A DNA stretch of 64,000 nt from Tropicimonas sp. IMCC34043 (GCF_003390845.1 NZ_QMEK01000001.1:620001-684000), one strand, 5' to 3'; shown: positions 1 through 8,832, numbered from the stretch's first letter. Numbers and translations: made by a program. The notes: a model not told the origin generated them from the sequence alone.

Positions 1-275
1 ATCGCGGCAGAGGCGCCGGGCACGGGCAGGATCTGCAGGCTCTCGGGGACCTGCCAGAAATCCCGCGCTGCCGCGATCAGCGCGGCCCCGGCCGCGCGGT
101 CGGGCAGGGCGGTCCAGGCATCATGGGGCAGATCTGGCACCGGCCAGGGGCAGGGGTTGATCCCGGTCGAAAGGTCGAGCCATTCGTCCCGCGCCCCACC
201 CCACCGGGCCGCGGCCGCATCGACCCCGCCGCCATGATCGCGTCCGTTGCCGCTGGGGCAAGTTTGCTTGGCCAT
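1..275 (-). CDS. cobC: Threonine-phosphate decarboxylase / cobyric acid-side enzyme CobC, N-terminal part
   Basis: This is the first 91 codons of a gene that runs off the left edge. Reading down from the ATG at 275, the protein has the N-terminal hallmarks of PLP-dependent L-threonine-O-3-phosphate decarboxylase of cobalamin synthesis: DHGGGVDAAAARWGG near residue 14, then DLSTGINPCPWPVP, then TALPDRAAGAALIAAARDF, then ILPVPGASAA. In this family these segments begin the substrate and PLP-binding part of the aminotransferase fold. The enzyme supplies the aminopropanol arm of B12. It is divergent from the receiver-domain gene at 461, leaving about 185 bases between them. The PLP lysine lies outside the window. 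The family call rests on recognised motifs only. Confidence 0.85.
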   Translation of the reverse strand, partial: MAKQTCPSGNGRDHGGGVDAAAARWGGARDEWLDLSTGINPCPWPVPDLPHDAWTALPDRAAGAALIAAARDFWQVPESLQILPVPGASAA

Positions 276-460
276 GTTCTCTCCGATTCGTTTGCTTGCG
301 AGACTCCCTGCCGGGACTCGCCGCGCGCGCCGACATAAGTGGATTTTCGCTGAGAACGGAAGCCGTTAAGGAACATGATGAAATCGTTAACACTTGGTTA
401 GCGATTTATGACCAATGTCCTTCAAATAACGCTGGGTCAACTTGGGGAGGTCGGCAAGCG

Positions 461-826
461 ATGCAGGTTCTTATCGTAGAGAGCAACAAGGATCTTGGCT
501 GGGTCTGGAAGCGTCATCTGGAACGCAGTGGCCAGTCGGTGACGCTGGCGCAAAGCCAGGAAGAGGCGGTCGATGTGGTCTGTGGTGCAGATCTCGACGT
601 GATCATCCTCGACGTTGTGCTCGAGGAAGGCAGCGCCTTCGCGATTGCCGACTATGCGTCCTATCACAGCCCGCGCACCAAGGTCGTCTTCGTCACCAAC
701 ACGACGTTCTTCTCGGATGGCTCGATCTTTCAGATCGCGCCCAATGCCTGCGCCTACCTGCGGACCGCGACGCCACCCGAGGATCTGGCGCTGATGGTCG
801 AGCATTTTGGTGGCGTGCGGATGTGA
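461..826 (+). CDS. Single-domain response regulator (receiver only)
   Basis: The 121-residue protein is a stand-alone CheY-like receiver with no output domain. Visible features are the acidic pocket (E7, D11), a likely phospho-acceptor D51 in VIILDVV, and the T79 region in VFVTNTTFF. The usual Lys-Pro near the C terminus is replaced by RTATPPEDL, so the switch geometry may be unusual. The ATG at 461 is preceded by GGGGAGG at 444-450, which decides this start over one 165 bases upstream. Such proteins usually pass phosphate or bind a partner. No kinase is adjacent, so its partner cannot be named. The gene stands alone between cobC and a transpeptidase gene on the other strand. Confidence 0.8.
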   Translation: MQVLIVESNKDLGWVWKRHLERSGQSVTLAQSQEEAVDVVCGADLDVIILDVVLEEGSAFAIADYASYHSPRTKVVFVTNTTFFSDGSIFQIAPNACAYLRTATPPEDLALMVEHFGGVRM

Positions 827-844
827 ACCTTCGTGCGGCCGCGA

Positions 845-1381
845 TCAGGGCCGGATCACCACGTCGGTTCCGGTCGGTATCACGCGCCACAATTCCTCGA
901 TCGCCTCATCGGTGATGGCCACGCAGCCGGCGGTCCAGTCGCCGGCCAGTGCCGGCATGCCCTTGCGCCGGTTCGGCTGGCCGTGGATGAAGATGTCGCC
1001 GCCCGGCGACACGCCGGCCGCCCGGGCAAGTCTGCGGTGTTCGGGCAAGGGATAGTTGATCCCCAGCGACAGGTGATAAGCGCTCTTCGGATTGCGCCGG
1101 TCGATGCGATAGACGCCCTCGGGCGTGCGCCCGTCGCCTTCCTGCATCTTCGCCCGCCGCGGCGCATAGCCGAGCGCGACAGGATAGGATTTCACCGGGC
1201 GTCCGTCGCTGAACAGCGTCATCCGCCGGTCGCTCTTGTCGATCAGCACCAGATCGATCTGCTCGGCAATCGGGCGTGGGGGAAACGGCGCCTGTGGCGC
1301 GTACTTCACCCACGCCGCGATCCCGCTGCCGCCCGGCGCCAGAAATCCCGCCAGCATCAGGATGTGGATGAGACCGGTCAT
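845..1381 (-). CDS. L,D-transpeptidase (YkuD family)
   Basis: This 178-residue protein starts with a hydrophobic segment (about residues 3-24), consistent with a membrane anchor or signal peptide, followed by a YkuD catalytic domain. The catalytic signature is present: His133 in FIHGQP and Cys153 in DWTAGCVAIT, with the preceding EGDGRTPEGVY segment typical of the family. These periplasmic enzymes make 3-3 peptidoglycan cross-links or attach proteins to the wall. The start codon overlaps the stop of the upstream PatB-like lyase gene by four bases (ATGA), so the two are translationally coupled. Whether it makes cross-links or acts on another amide cannot be told from sequence. Confidence 0.88.
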   Translation of the reverse strand: MTGLIHILMLAGFLAPGGSGIAAWVKYAPQAPFPPRPIAEQIDLVLIDKSDRRMTLFSDGRPVKSYPVALGYAPRRAKMQEGDGRTPEGVYRIDRRNPKSAYHLSLGINYPLPEHRRLARAAGVSPGGDIFIHGQPNRRKGMPALAGDWTAGCVAITDEAIEELWRVIPTGTDVVIRP

Positions 1382-2568
1382 TGCAGATCCGCGAAGGCTG
1401 CAGACAGCCGTTCCAGCGCCTCGGCCACCCGCGCACGCGGTGTGCCGAAGTTGAATCGCAGAAATCTCTCGCCACCCGAACCGAAGGTCGGGCCGCGATT
1501 GACCGCGATCCTGGCCCGGCCTTCGACGCGGGCCAGAACCTCGTCCTGCGTCATGCCGGTTCCTGCGGTGTCGACCCAGCCGAGATAGGTGGACTGCAGC
1601 GGCATGGCGCGCAAGCCGGGGATCGCGGCGATACCGGCGTCGAACAGCCGGCGGTTGCCGTCGAGATAGCTGACCAGATCCTCGACCCAGGCCGCGCCTT
1701 CGGGCGAATAGGCAGCCGTCGTCGCGATCAGCCCAAAGGAGTTTGGCGACAGCCCAAGCCCCGCCATCGTCGCCGCAAACCGCGCCCGCAGCGCCGCGTC
1801 GGGGATCGTCACCTGCCCGGTGTGGGCCCCCGCGATGTTGAAGGTCTTCGAGGGCGCGGTCAGCATCACCAGCCGATCCTCCACCCCCTCGATCCGCGCC
1901 ATCGGGATATGGGTTGCGCCGGGAAACACCAGATCGTGGTGGATCTCGTCCGAGATCAGCAGCAGATCATGCTGCCGCGCGAATTCTGCCACTGCCTCCA
2001 GTTCGTCCTTGGTCCAGACCCGGCCGCCGGGATTGTGCGGCGAACACAGGATCACGATCTTCTCGCGCCCGGTCAGCAACGCGCCATAGGCATCGAAATC
2101 CATCTGATAGCGGCCATCGACCTCGACCAGTGGGCATTCGACCACCTCGCGCCCGGCGGCACGGATCACCTTGGCAAAGGCGTGATAGACCGGGGTGAAC
2201 AGCACGACGCCGTCGCCCGGGTCGCTGAACGTCGAAAGGCAGAGGCCGACTGCGTTGACGATCCCTGCGGTGGTGAAGATCGTGGCCGGGTCGACCTCCC
2301 AGCCGTGACGCTGTTTCATCCACCAGACGATGGCGGCGCGATAGGCACTGTCGTCGCCGAAATAGCCGAAGATCCCGTGATCGATCATGTCCTGGAGGGC
2401 ATTGCTGACACAGGCAGGTGGGCGGAAATCCATGTCGGCCACCCACATCGCGATTCCGTCAGTCGCCGGCACGCCGAAAAGCGGTTCCATCATGTCCCAC
2501 TTGGAACAATGGGTGCCACGGCGCTCGATGAGTTCGTCGAAGGGCGAATAGGGATTGTCGAGGGACAT
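1378..2568 (-). CDS. patB: PatB/MalY-type cystathionine beta-lyase, PLP-dependent
   Basis: This 396-residue fold-type I aminotransferase family protein matches the MalY/PatB branch of C-S lyases. The PLP site is complete: Y128, the SPHNPGG loop (N179), SDEIH (D207) and the Schiff-base lysine K241 in APSKTFNIAG. The N terminus with CSKW and MWVADMDF is typical of the branch. It likely cleaves cystathionine to homocysteine, pyruvate and ammonia, or another cysteine conjugate. The open frame continues far upstream over def, but family alignment places the start at MSLDNPYSPFDELIERRG (2568). Its stop overlaps the start of the transpeptidase gene. The specificity is inferred from family only. Confidence 0.85.
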   Translation of the reverse strand: MSLDNPYSPFDELIERRGTHCSKWDMMEPLFGVPATDGIAMWVADMDFRPPACVSNALQDMIDHGIFGYFGDDSAYRAAIVWWMKQRHGWEVDPATIFTTAGIVNAVGLCLSTFSDPGDGVVLFTPVYHAFAKVIRAAGREVVECPLVEVDGRYQMDFDAYGALLTGREKIVILCSPHNPGGRVWTKDELEAVAEFARQHDLLLISDEIHHDLVFPGATHIPMARIEGVEDRLVMLTAPSKTFNIAGAHTGQVTIPDAALRARFAATMAGLGLSPNSFGLIATTAAYSPEGAAWVEDLVSYLDGNRRLFDAGIAAIPGLRAMPLQSTYLGWVDTAGTGMTQDEVLARVEGRARIAVNRGPTFGSGGERFLRFNFGTPRARVAEALERLSAAFADLQ

Positions 2569-2664
2569 GAAGTACGGGCCTTTCGTGCAGATTCGCTCCC
2601 ACGCTAGCCTGCCATGCGGCGGCCGCAAAGACCTCAGGTTGCAACAATCCGAACCATCGCCTAA

Positions 2665-3195
2665 ATGGCGCTCATGGCCCTGAAGAATATCCTGATTCAC
2701 CCTGATCCCCGCCTGAAGAAGGTCTGCGAACCTGTGGCCGATCTGACGGACGAATTGCGGATGCTGGCCGACGACATGCTCCAGACCATGTACGATGCGC
2801 CGGGCGTCGGGCTTGCCGCGCCGCAGGTCGGCGTCATCAGCCGCCTGATCGTGCTCGATTGCGTCAAGGACCCGGACTCGGCGCCACGCCCGCTGATCAT
2901 GTTCAACCCCGAGGTGATCGCCGCCTCGGAGGAAAAGAACACCTACGAGGAGGGCTGCCTGTCGATCCCCGAGCAATATGCCGACGTGACCCGCCCGGCA
3001 GAGGTGACGGTGCGCTGGATCGACCGGGACGGCACCGAGCGGCAGGAAGATTTCGACCGGCTCTGGGCGACCTGCGTGCAGCACGAGATCGACCATCTGA
3101 ACGGGGTGCTGTTCATCGACTATCTGACGCCGCTGAAACGGCAGCTGATCACCCGCAAGATGCAGAAGCTCAAGCGCGAACGCGCGCGGGACTGA
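2665..3195 (+). CDS. def: Peptide deformylase
   Basis: Peptide deformylase removes the formyl group from the initiator methionine of nascent proteins. All three motifs of the active enzyme are intact: GVGLAAPQ at 47-54, EGCLS at 96-100 with metal ligand C98, and QHEIDH at 139-144 with ligands H140 and H144 and catalytic E141. The 176-residue length is normal. The start may be 2665 or the in-frame ATG at 2674 (MALKNIL); there is no clear Shine-Dalgarno sequence to decide. It heads the def-def2-fmt cluster, with only 7 bases to the degenerate paralogue downstream, so the three are probably one transcript. Confidence 0.96.
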   Translation: MALMALKNILIHPDPRLKKVCEPVADLTDELRMLADDMLQTMYDAPGVGLAAPQVGVISRLIVLDCVKDPDSAPRPLIMFNPEVIAASEEKNTYEEGCLSIPEQYADVTRPAEVTVRWIDRDGTERQEDFDRLWATCVQHEIDHLNGVLFIDYLTPLKRQLITRKMQKLKRERARD

Positions 3196-3202
3196 GCGCG
3201 CG

Positions 3203-3700
3203 ATGGTGGTGCGCCCCTTCGTGCCCTGGCCCGATCGCCGGCTGAGGAGCCCTGCGGCGCCGGTGGGCGAGGTGACGGACGCGGTGCACGCGATCTGGAC
3301 CGACATGATCGACACGATGGAGGCAATGCCGGGGCTCGGCCTTGCCGCCCCGCAGATCGGCGTGATGCTGCGTCTTGCCGTCGTCGATTGTTCGACCGGG
3401 CGTGGGCAGGCGGTGCGAATGGCCGACCCCGAGATTGTCTCGGCCGGGGATGTCCTGCGCCGCCATGACGAGGCAAGCCCCAACCTGCCCGGTGTCTGGG
3501 CAAGCCTGCAGCGGCCGGCACGGGTAGAAGTTGCCTATACCGACGAGTCTGGTGCGCGGGTGATGCGGGTCTTCGAGGATCTCTGGTCGACCTCGGTCCA
3601 GCACCAGATCGACCACCTCGCAGGGCGGATGTACTTTGATCGGCTCAGCCGGACGAAACGCGAGATGCTGCTGAAAAAGGCGCGAAAGGGGCGGGGATGA
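3203..3700 (+). CDS. Degenerate peptide deformylase-like protein
   Basis: This 165-residue protein is clearly a paralogue of the deformylase upstream, keeping GLGLAAPQ at 44-51 and the overall layout. The catalytic parts are altered. The EGCLS metal-ligand motif is replaced by EASPNLPG (90-97), so there is no cysteine at that place. The HEIDH motif reads HQIDH (134-138), so the general-base glutamate is glutamine (Q135). By established deformylase chemistry this should be inactive as a deformylase. The frame is intact and its stop overlaps the fmt start by four bases, so it is not an obvious pseudogene. It may have a regulatory, ribosome-associated or substrate-binding role; that is inference. 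Confidence 0.85.
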   Translation: MVVRPFVPWPDRRLRSPAAPVGEVTDAVHAIWTDMIDTMEAMPGLGLAAPQIGVMLRLAVVDCSTGRGQAVRMADPEIVSAGDVLRRHDEASPNLPGVWASLQRPARVEVAYTDESGARVMRVFEDLWSTSVQHQIDHLAGRMYFDRLSRTKREMLLKKARKGRG

Positions 3701-4599
3701 GACTGGTCTTCATGGGAACGCCGGAGTTTTCGGTGCCGGCCCTCGACGCGCTGGTTGCGGCGGGTCACGATGTCGCCTGCGTCTATACCCAGCCGCCGCG
3801 CCCCGCCGGACGCGGCAAGAAGGACCGCCCCAGCCCGGTTCAGGCCCGTGCCGAGGCGTTGGGTCTGCCGGTCCGCCACCCGGTCTCGCTGCGGCGCCCG
3901 GCCGAGGTCCTGGCCGATTTCGCGGCGCTGAAGCCCGACGTTGCGGTGGTGGTCGCCTATGGCCTGATCCTGCCCCAGGCGATCCTCGACGTGCCGGCAA
4001 AGGGCTGCCTCAACATCCACGCCTCGCTGCTGCCGCGCTGGCGCGGCGCTGCACCGATCCATCGCGCGATCTTAGCCGGTGACACCGAGACCGGTGTCTG
4101 CATCATGCAGATGGAGGCCGGGCTCGACACCGGCCCGGTGCTGCTGCGCGAGGCGACCCGGATCGGATGCGAGGAGACGACCGCCGCCCTTCACGACCGG
4201 TTGTCCGACATGGGCGCCCGCCTGATCACCGAGGCCCTCGGCCGGCTCGACACGCTTGCGCGCAATCCCCAGCCGGACGAGGGCGTGAGCTATGCCGACA
4301 AGATCGACAAATCCGAGGCGAGGATCGACTGGACCCGCCCCGCGGTCGAGATCGACCGCCAGATCCGCGCACTTTCGCCCTTCCCGGGGGCCTGGTGCGA
4401 GGTCAAAGGCGAACGGGTGAAGTTTCTGCGCTCGCGCCTCGCCAGCGGCCAGGGCCGCCCGGGCGAGGTGATCGCCGGCCTCACCATCGCCTGCGGTGAC
4501 GGTGCGGTCGAGGTGCTCGAGGCGCAGCGGCCGGGCAAGCGGCCGATGCCGACCGAGGACTTCCTGCGCGGCACCATCCTGCCCGAGGTGCTGGACTGA
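3697..4599 (+). CDS. fmt: Methionyl-tRNA formyltransferase
   Basis: Fmt transfers a formyl group from 10-formyl-tetrahydrofolate to initiator Met-tRNA. The 300-residue protein has the N-terminal formyltransferase domain with the catalytic triad in order: N106 and H108 in [14 protein letters not shown], and D144 in GLDTGPVL. The C-terminal tRNA-binding domain follows from about residue 205 ([14 protein letters not shown]). The ATG overlaps the stop of the degenerate deformylase gene (ATGA), giving translational coupling. With def it completes the formylation and deformylation pair. It converges on rnhA across a region holding two inverted repeat copies. Confidence 0.97.
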   Translation: MRLVFMGTPEFSVPALDALVAAGHDVACVYTQPPRPAGRGKKDRPSPVQARAEALGLPVRHPVSLRRPAEVLADFAALKPDVAVVVAYGLILPQAILDVPAKGCLNIHASLLPRWRGAAPIHRAILAGDTETGVCIMQMEAGLDTGPVLLREATRIGCEETTAALHDRLSDMGARLITEALGRLDTLARNPQPDEGVSYADKIDKSEARIDWTRPAVEIDRQIRALSPFPGAWCEVKGERVKFLRSRLASGQGRPGEVIAGLTIACGDGAVEVLEAQRPGKRPMPTEDFLRGTILPEVLD

Positions 4600-4620
4600 G
4601 AGCGTCGCGTCAGGACTTCT

Positions 4621-4653
4621 GCCTCCGGCGGGGATATTTAGGAACAGAAGAAG
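4621..4653 (+). repeat. Dispersed repeat copy A (inverted partner of copy B)
   Basis: The 33 bases at 4621-4653 recur as an inverted copy at 4771-4803 with a single mismatch. The core reads CGGGGATATTTAGGAACAG followed by AAGAAG. It starts 22 bases after the fmt stop, in the gap between the convergent genes fmt and rnhA. Related copies lie at 21568, 33241 and 37341. The placement suggests a 3'-end element for fmt transcripts, but no poly-T run is present, so a classical terminator is not shown. Confidence 0.85.
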
Positions 4654-4770
4654 TAACGGGCTTTTAACCCTGGGATGCGAGCCTTGCAGGGCGGTACAGG
4701 CGGGGACGCCGATGACCGCAACAGGAGAAGTCGCCCGGCCTGCCTCATCGGGTCGGGCGCGCCGTTCCGG

Positions 4771-4803
4771 CTTCTTCTGTTCCTAAGTATCCCCGCCGGA
4801 GGC
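4771..4803 (-). repeat. Dispersed repeat copy B (inverted partner of copy A)
   Basis: On the minus strand this is copy A again, with ATACTTAGG instead of ATATTTAGG. It ends 20 bases before the 3' end of rnhA, so each of the two convergent genes has a copy just after its stop, each reading in the direction of its own gene. The 117 bases between the copies hold no gene. If transcribed through, the two copies could pair into a 33-bp stem. Confidence 0.85.
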
Positions 4804-4823
4804 ATCGCCCGAAGGGCGATCTC

Positions 4824-5273
4824 TCACTTGAATGGCGCCATTCCGCTGCGGGCCAGTGCGTCGGCCCGCTCGTTCTCTGTGTGTCCTGCGTGCCCCTTGA
4901 CCCACTTCCAGACCACCTGATGGCGCGCCTGCACGGCATCGAGCCGCTTCCACAGCTCTTCGTTCTTCACCGGTTTTTTCGCCGCAGTCTTCCAGCCGTT
5001 CTTCTTCCAGCCGTGGATCCAGCCGGTCACGCCGTTCTTCACATAGGCCGAGTCGGTGATGATCGTGATCTCGGAGGGCCGCGACAGGCTTTCGAGCGCC
5101 GAGATCGCCGCCAACAGCTCCATCCGGTTGTTGGTGGTCAGCGCCTCGCCGCCGGACAACTCCCGCTCCTTGACGATGGTCTCGCCGTCGCGGGCCTGCA
5201 GCAGAACGCCCCAGCCGCCGGGGCCGGGATTGCCGGAGCAGGCTCCGTCGGTGAAGGCGAGAAGTTCGGACAT
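4824..5273 (-). CDS. rnhA: Ribonuclease HI
   Basis: RNase HI cuts the RNA strand of RNA-DNA hybrids, removing primers and R-loops. The 149-residue length is standard, and the four catalytic carboxylates are visible: D9 in FTDGAC, E52 in [10 protein letters not shown]74 in TDSAYV and D138 in NERADALA. The basic protrusion ([17 protein letters not shown], about 88-104) used for hybrid binding is present. The gene lies 40 bases downstream of the methyltransferase gene and may share its transcript. It converges on fmt. Confidence 0.96.
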   Translation of the reverse strand: MSELLAFTDGACSGNPGPGGWGVLLQARDGETIVKERELSGGEALTTNNRMELLAAISALESLSRPSEITIITDSAYVKNGVTGWIHGWKKNGWKTAAKKPVKNEELWKRLDAVQARHQVVWKWVKGHAGHTENERADALARSGMAPFK

Positions 5274-5318
5274 GGGCGCCGGATACGTCAGCCGGGGGCC
5301 GGGTGCAAGGCGCGCCGG

Positions 5319-5912
5319 TCAGACGAGCCGCGCGTGATACATAGCAAAGCGATGGGTCGAGCCGTCAAAGCCGCGGTCGGTGCCAAACCGCGCCGCTGTC
5401 ACGACGAACCCCGCCGCTGCAAGCAGCGCCTCAAGCTCTGTCGCCGCATAATAGGTATAGAACCGCCCCTTGCCGTCGCGCCCCTCGCCGGTCCCGAGCT
5501 TCATTGCCAGAAACAGGCGCCCCTGCGGTTTCAGCGCTCGGGCGAGGGTGGCCAGATGCCCCGCGAAGGCGTCCCGCGGGGCGTGCAGCAGGCTGTAATG
5601 CGCCCAGACCCCGTCATACTGTGAGACCTCCGTCACCGTATCGAACGTGCCGACCCGCACCGTGATCCCATGGCGCGCGCGCGCCACGGCGGCCATGCCC
5701 TCGGAGGCGTCGATGGCATCGACGCTGAAGCCCTGTGCAATCATCCGTGCCGCCCAGAGCCCGGTGCCGCAGCCGAGATCCAGCACGCGGCCGCCCGGCG
5801 GCAGATCTCGCAGAAACCTCTCCAGCACCGGATAGGGCCGGTCCGAGCCGACCATCGCGGCATAGGCCTCGGCCTCGGCATCATAGACGGCGAGCGTGGG
5901 GTGGTCCGGCAT
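5319..5912 (-). CDS. Class I SAM-dependent methyltransferase
   Basis: The 197-residue protein has the Rossmann-type SAM-binding motif I VLDLGCGTG near residue 45, followed by DAIDASEGM (motif II acid), and a C-terminal region KLGTGEGRDGKGRFYTYY. The substrate is not evident; small-molecule methyltransferases of this size act on many metabolites. The ATG at 5912 shares one base with the stop of the preceding DUF3429 gene (TGATG), which supports it over the TTG one codon earlier. It is the third member of a minus-strand set with LysE and DUF3429 genes, but no common function is visible. Confidence 0.75.
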   Translation of the reverse strand: MPDHPTLAVYDAEAEAYAAMVGSDRPYPVLERFLRDLPPGGRVLDLGCGTGLWAARMIAQGFSVDAIDASEGMAAVARARHGITVRVGTFDTVTEVSQYDGVWAHYSLLHAPRDAFAGHLATLARALKPQGRLFLAMKLGTGEGRDGKGRFYTYYAATELEALLAAAGFVVTAARFGTDRGFDGSTHRFAMYHARLV

Positions 5913-6373
5913 CAATCAAACGCCACGACGGCAAGGCAGGCGACGATCACCAGGGTCAGCGGCGCCCGGAACCCGATCCACCAGCCCGGCGCCATGCCGC
6001 TGCGCCAATAGAACCAGTCGATCCCCAATATCGCCCAGAAGCCTGCCATCAGGTAGAGCGCGCTGCTGACCGGGCCGTTGCCGGTGAACAGGAACGCCCA
6101 GAGCGCCGGTACGACCGACAGCGCGAACCCGAGGCTTGCCACCTCGCGGTCGCGCTGCGCGGCCAGACCCCAGAGCACCCCGGACTGGAACGCCAGCACG
6201 ATGGTGCCGAAGTAAAGCTGCACGTAGGGCCCTACGAACCGGGGACCTGCCCACTCGAGCGTCAGGTCCTGCGCCGCCGGAACATAGCGGGTCACGACGC
6301 CCCAGAGGAAGGGCAACAACCCGAGAAGCCCCAGCGCCAGTGCGGTGCGGGGGATCGGCTGCGCGTCGGTCAC
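5912..6373 (-). CDS. DUF3429 family membrane protein
   Basis: This 153-residue protein has about five hydrophobic segments and the WAGPRFVGPYVQLYFGTIVLAF pattern split around a conserved tyrosine that I recognise from DUF3429, a small inner-membrane family of unknown role. The start is a GTG at 6373 that overlaps the stop of the LysE-family gene by four bases (GTGA), indicating coupled translation. It in turn overlaps the methyltransferase start. Nothing in the sequence gives a substrate or partner. Confidence 0.7.
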   Translation of the reverse strand: MTDAQPIPRTALALGLLGLLPFLWGVVTRYVPAAQDLTLEWAGPRFVGPYVQLYFGTIVLAFQSGVLWGLAAQRDREVASLGFALSVVPALWAFLFTGNGPVSSALYLMAGFWAILGIDWFYWRSGMAPGWWIGFRAPLTLVIVACLAVVAFD

Positions 6374-6984
6374 GCCCGTTCCAGCGCCAGCCTGACACCG
6401 AGCGCGGCAAAGACCGCCGCGAAGGAGCGGTTGAGCCAGCGCATGATCCGCGGCCGGGACAGGATCAGCTCGCGGGCCGAAGCGGCGAACAGGCCATAGC
6501 CGAGGAATACCACAAAGGTCATGGCGACGAAGACCGCGGACAATGTCACCATCTCGGCCGTTGCGGTCGCCGGATTGCCCGACAGGAACGGCGGCAGCAG
6601 CGCCAGGAAGAAGATCGACAGCTTGGGGTTCAGCAGGTTCAGCAGCACGCCCCGGCGCGCGGTCGCAAGCGCGCTTTCCGATTTTCCGGCGGCGCTGAGC
6701 GCAAGTGCCCCGTCGGCGCGGACCGCCTGCCAGGCCAGCCACAGAAGGTAGGCGACGCCCAGGAACTTCACGGTCTGAAACAGCAGCGCCGAGGCATGCA
6801 GCACCGCCGCCAGCCCGAGGATTGCCGCCGCCATATGGGGCAGGATCCCGATGGTACAACCGAGCACCGCTGAGATCGCCGCGCGGCGGCCACGCCCGAG
6901 CCCGATTGCGAGCGTGTAGAGCACGCCGGTCCCCGGCGCCAAGACGACGACCAGGCAGGTCAGCAAGAATTGCAGCGACAGCAT
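6370..6984 (-). CDS. LysE/RhtB family amino-acid exporter
   Basis: The 204-residue protein has the six-helix layout of LysE/RhtB exporters, with the N-terminal family motif APGTGVLYTLAIGLGRG and the mid-protein LLNPKLSIFFLALLP segment. Family members export amino acids such as lysine, threonine or homoserine lactone across the inner membrane. The substrate here is not determined. It is separated by only ten bases from ispH upstream, so it is likely cotranscribed, then overlaps DUF3429. There is no LysG-type regulator next to it. Confidence 0.87.
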   Translation of the reverse strand: MLSLQFLLTCLVVVLAPGTGVLYTLAIGLGRGRRAAISAVLGCTIGILPHMAAAILGLAAVLHASALLFQTVKFLGVAYLLWLAWQAVRADGALALSAAGKSESALATARRGVLLNLLNPKLSIFFLALLPPFLSGNPATATAEMVTLSAVFVAMTFVVFLGYGLFAASARELILSRPRIMRWLNRSFAAVFAALGVRLALERA

Positions 6985-6994
6985 TCGTTCCCCC

Positions 6995-7945
6995 TCAGAC
7001 CGGCTCGCGCAGCACGCGCGGCACCTTGAATTCGACCCGTTCCACCGCGGTCTCGACCTGTTCGACCGTCACGTCGAAACGCGCGCCGAAGGCGTCGAGC
7101 ACCTCGCGGACCAGAACCTCGGGGGCAGAGGCGCCGGCGGTGATGCCGACCGACCCAGCACCCTGAAGCGCCCGCCAGTCGATGTCGACGGCGCGCTGGA
7201 CGAGTTGGGAATAGCTGCAGCCGGCCCGCGCCCCGACCTCGACCAACCGGCGGGAGTTCGAGGAATTGGGCGCTCCGATCACCAGGATCGCATCGACCAG
7301 TGGCGCCATCGCTTTCACCGCTTCCTGGCGGTTCGTGGTGGCATAGCAGATGTCTTCCTTGTGCGGACCGACGATTGCGGGAAACCGTGCGACAAGGGCC
7401 GCCACCACCTCGGCGGTGTCGTCGATCGACAGTGTCGTCTGGGTGACATAGGCAAGCCGCGCGGGATCGCGCACGGCCAGTCGCGCCACATCCTCGGGCC
7501 GTTCTACCAGCAGCACGTCTCCGGGGGGCAGTTGGCCCATGGTGCCGATGGTCTCGGGGTGGCCGGCGTGGCCGATCATGACAATCTGCAGCCCCGCCTC
7601 GGCGTGGCGCTCGGCCTCGATATGGACCTTGCTGACCAGCGGGCAGGTGGCGTCGACATAGATCATCTGGCGTCGCTCGGCCTCGGCCGGAACCGCCTTT
7701 GGCACGCCATGTGCCGAAAAGATCACCGGCCGGTCCGGCGGGCAGTCGTCGAGTTCCTCGACGAATACCGCACCCTTGGCCTTGAGCCCTTCGACGACAA
7801 AGCGGTTGTGGACGATCTCGTGGCGGACATAGACCGGCGCGCCCCATTTTTCGAGCGCCATCTCGACGATCTTGATGGCCCGGTCGACTCCGGCGCAAAA
7901 GCCGCGGGGCGCGGCAAGATAGAGTATCAGGGGTGGTTTGGTCAT
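6995..7945 (-). CDS. ispH: 4-hydroxy-3-methylbut-2-enyl diphosphate reductase
   Basis: IspH is the last enzyme of the MEP isoprenoid pathway and reduces HMBPP to IPP and DMAPP using a [4Fe-4S] cluster. The three cluster cysteines are visible: C17 in PRGFCAG, C101 in DATCPLV and C200 in [11 protein letters not shown]. Active-site His and Glu residues are in HEIVHN and the TQTTLS segment. The 316-residue length is normal. It is the first gene of a minus-strand run that continues into LysE-, DUF3429- and methyltransferase genes. The unit ahead of it (labA) ends in a good terminator. Confidence 0.97.
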   Translation of the reverse strand: MTKPPLILYLAAPRGFCAGVDRAIKIVEMALEKWGAPVYVRHEIVHNRFVVEGLKAKGAVFVEELDDCPPDRPVIFSAHGVPKAVPAEAERRQMIYVDATCPLVSKVHIEAERHAEAGLQIVMIGHAGHPETIGTMGQLPPGDVLLVERPEDVARLAVRDPARLAYVTQTTLSIDDTAEVVAALVARFPAIVGPHKEDICYATTNRQEAVKAMAPLVDAILVIGAPNSSNSRRLVEVGARAGCSYSQLVQRAVDIDWRALQGAGSVGITAGASAPEVLVREVLDAFGARFDVTVEQVETAVERVEFKVPRVLREPV

Positions 7946-8087
7946 CGGCAGCCTCCGGAGCCAGAGGTAAGGGGCCGATGCCGCGAGGTCCAGCAGGATT
8001 TGGGCGAAGGAAATAGGGCAGGGCGCCGCGTCCGGGCGGCTCGACTTAACCGCGCGAGCGACCGCCGATCCCTGCCGGCGCTGCCCC

Positions 8088-8123
8088 GAAAAGAAAACTG
8101 GCCCGCAGAGCCTGCGAGCCAGT
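8088..8123 (-). terminator. Rho-independent terminator after the NYN gene
   Basis: Read on the minus strand, an ACTGGC arm, one mismatch and CGCAG pair with CTGCG and GCCAGT around a GCT loop (8097-8123). The hairpin is followed directly by TTTTCTTTT (8088-8096). This is a textbook terminator 25 bases past the stop of the labA-like gene, and it separates that gene from ispH. Confidence 0.85.
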
Positions 8124-8148
8124 ATCGATTGCGATCAAGCAGATGCGA

Positions 8149-8727
8149 TCAGTCGCGGACAAGCGCCTCGGTCTCGGCGTGGTGTTCCGGACGCGGTTCG
8201 CGCGGCGGCCGGCCGATCACGTCCTTCAACTCGTCGAGTTCGATGAAGTTGTCGGCTTGCCGGCGGAGTTCGTCGGCGATCATCGGAGGCTGGCTGCGAA
8301 TGGTCGAGACCACCGAGACGCGCACGCCCGACCGCTGCAAGCTTTCGACCAGCGGACGGAAATCGCCATCGCCCGAGAACAGCACGATGTGATCGACCCG
8401 CGGCGCCAGTTCCATGGCATCGACCGTCAGCTCGATGTCCATGTTGCCTTTCACCTTTCGGCGGCCCTGGCTGTCGATGTATTCCTTGGCGGGTTTGGTC
8501 ACCATGGAGAACCCGTTGTAGTGCAGCCAGTCCACCAGCGGGCGAATCGGAGAATAGTCGTCATTCTCTAGAAGAGCCGTATAGTAAAATGCCCGCAGCA
8601 ACTTGCCGCGCCGCATGAACTCCTGACGAAGAAGCTTGTAGTCGATGTCGAAACCCAGGGCCTTTGCGGCCGCGTATAGGTTCGATCCATCGATAAAGAG
8701 CGCAAGTCGCTCATCCCTGTAGAACAT
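8149..8727 (-). CDS. LabA-like NYN domain protein (PIN-fold ribonuclease family)
   Basis: This 192-residue protein is a DUF88/NYN domain of the LabA type. The metal-binding acidic residues of the PIN-like fold are present: D13 in FIDGSNLY, D97 in GNMDIELTVD, and D120/D122 in LFSGDGDF. NYN proteins are thought to be metal-dependent ribonucleases; the RNA target is unknown. The C-terminal tail (about 168-192) is charged and probably disordered. ATG 8727 is preferred over the TTG one codon earlier. It is divergent from folK, about 105 bases away, and ends in a strong terminator, so it is monocistronic. Confidence 0.88.
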   Translation of the reverse strand: MFYRDERLALFIDGSNLYAAAKALGFDIDYKLLRQEFMRRGKLLRAFYYTALLENDDYSPIRPLVDWLHYNGFSMVTKPAKEYIDSQGRRKVKGNMDIELTVDAMELAPRVDHIVLFSGDGDFRPLVESLQRSGVRVSVVSTIRSQPPMIADELRRQADNFIELDELKDVIGRPPREPRPEHHAETEALVRD

Positions 8728-8832
8728 CAATTAACCTTTCGGTATTCACTGCCCGTGCTGAGAGTGGTCGGATGTGAGTGGTTGGGTCAGATTGTCGAGT
8801 GGGCAGTGCGCGAAAAATAAGGAAAATCACCC

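Noticed and set aside
1378-3483. A single long minus-strand open frame covering the PatB-like gene and the def genes
   Set aside because: Only the part from 2568 down matches the family; the rest is antisense to def and def2 and has no similarity to a protein.
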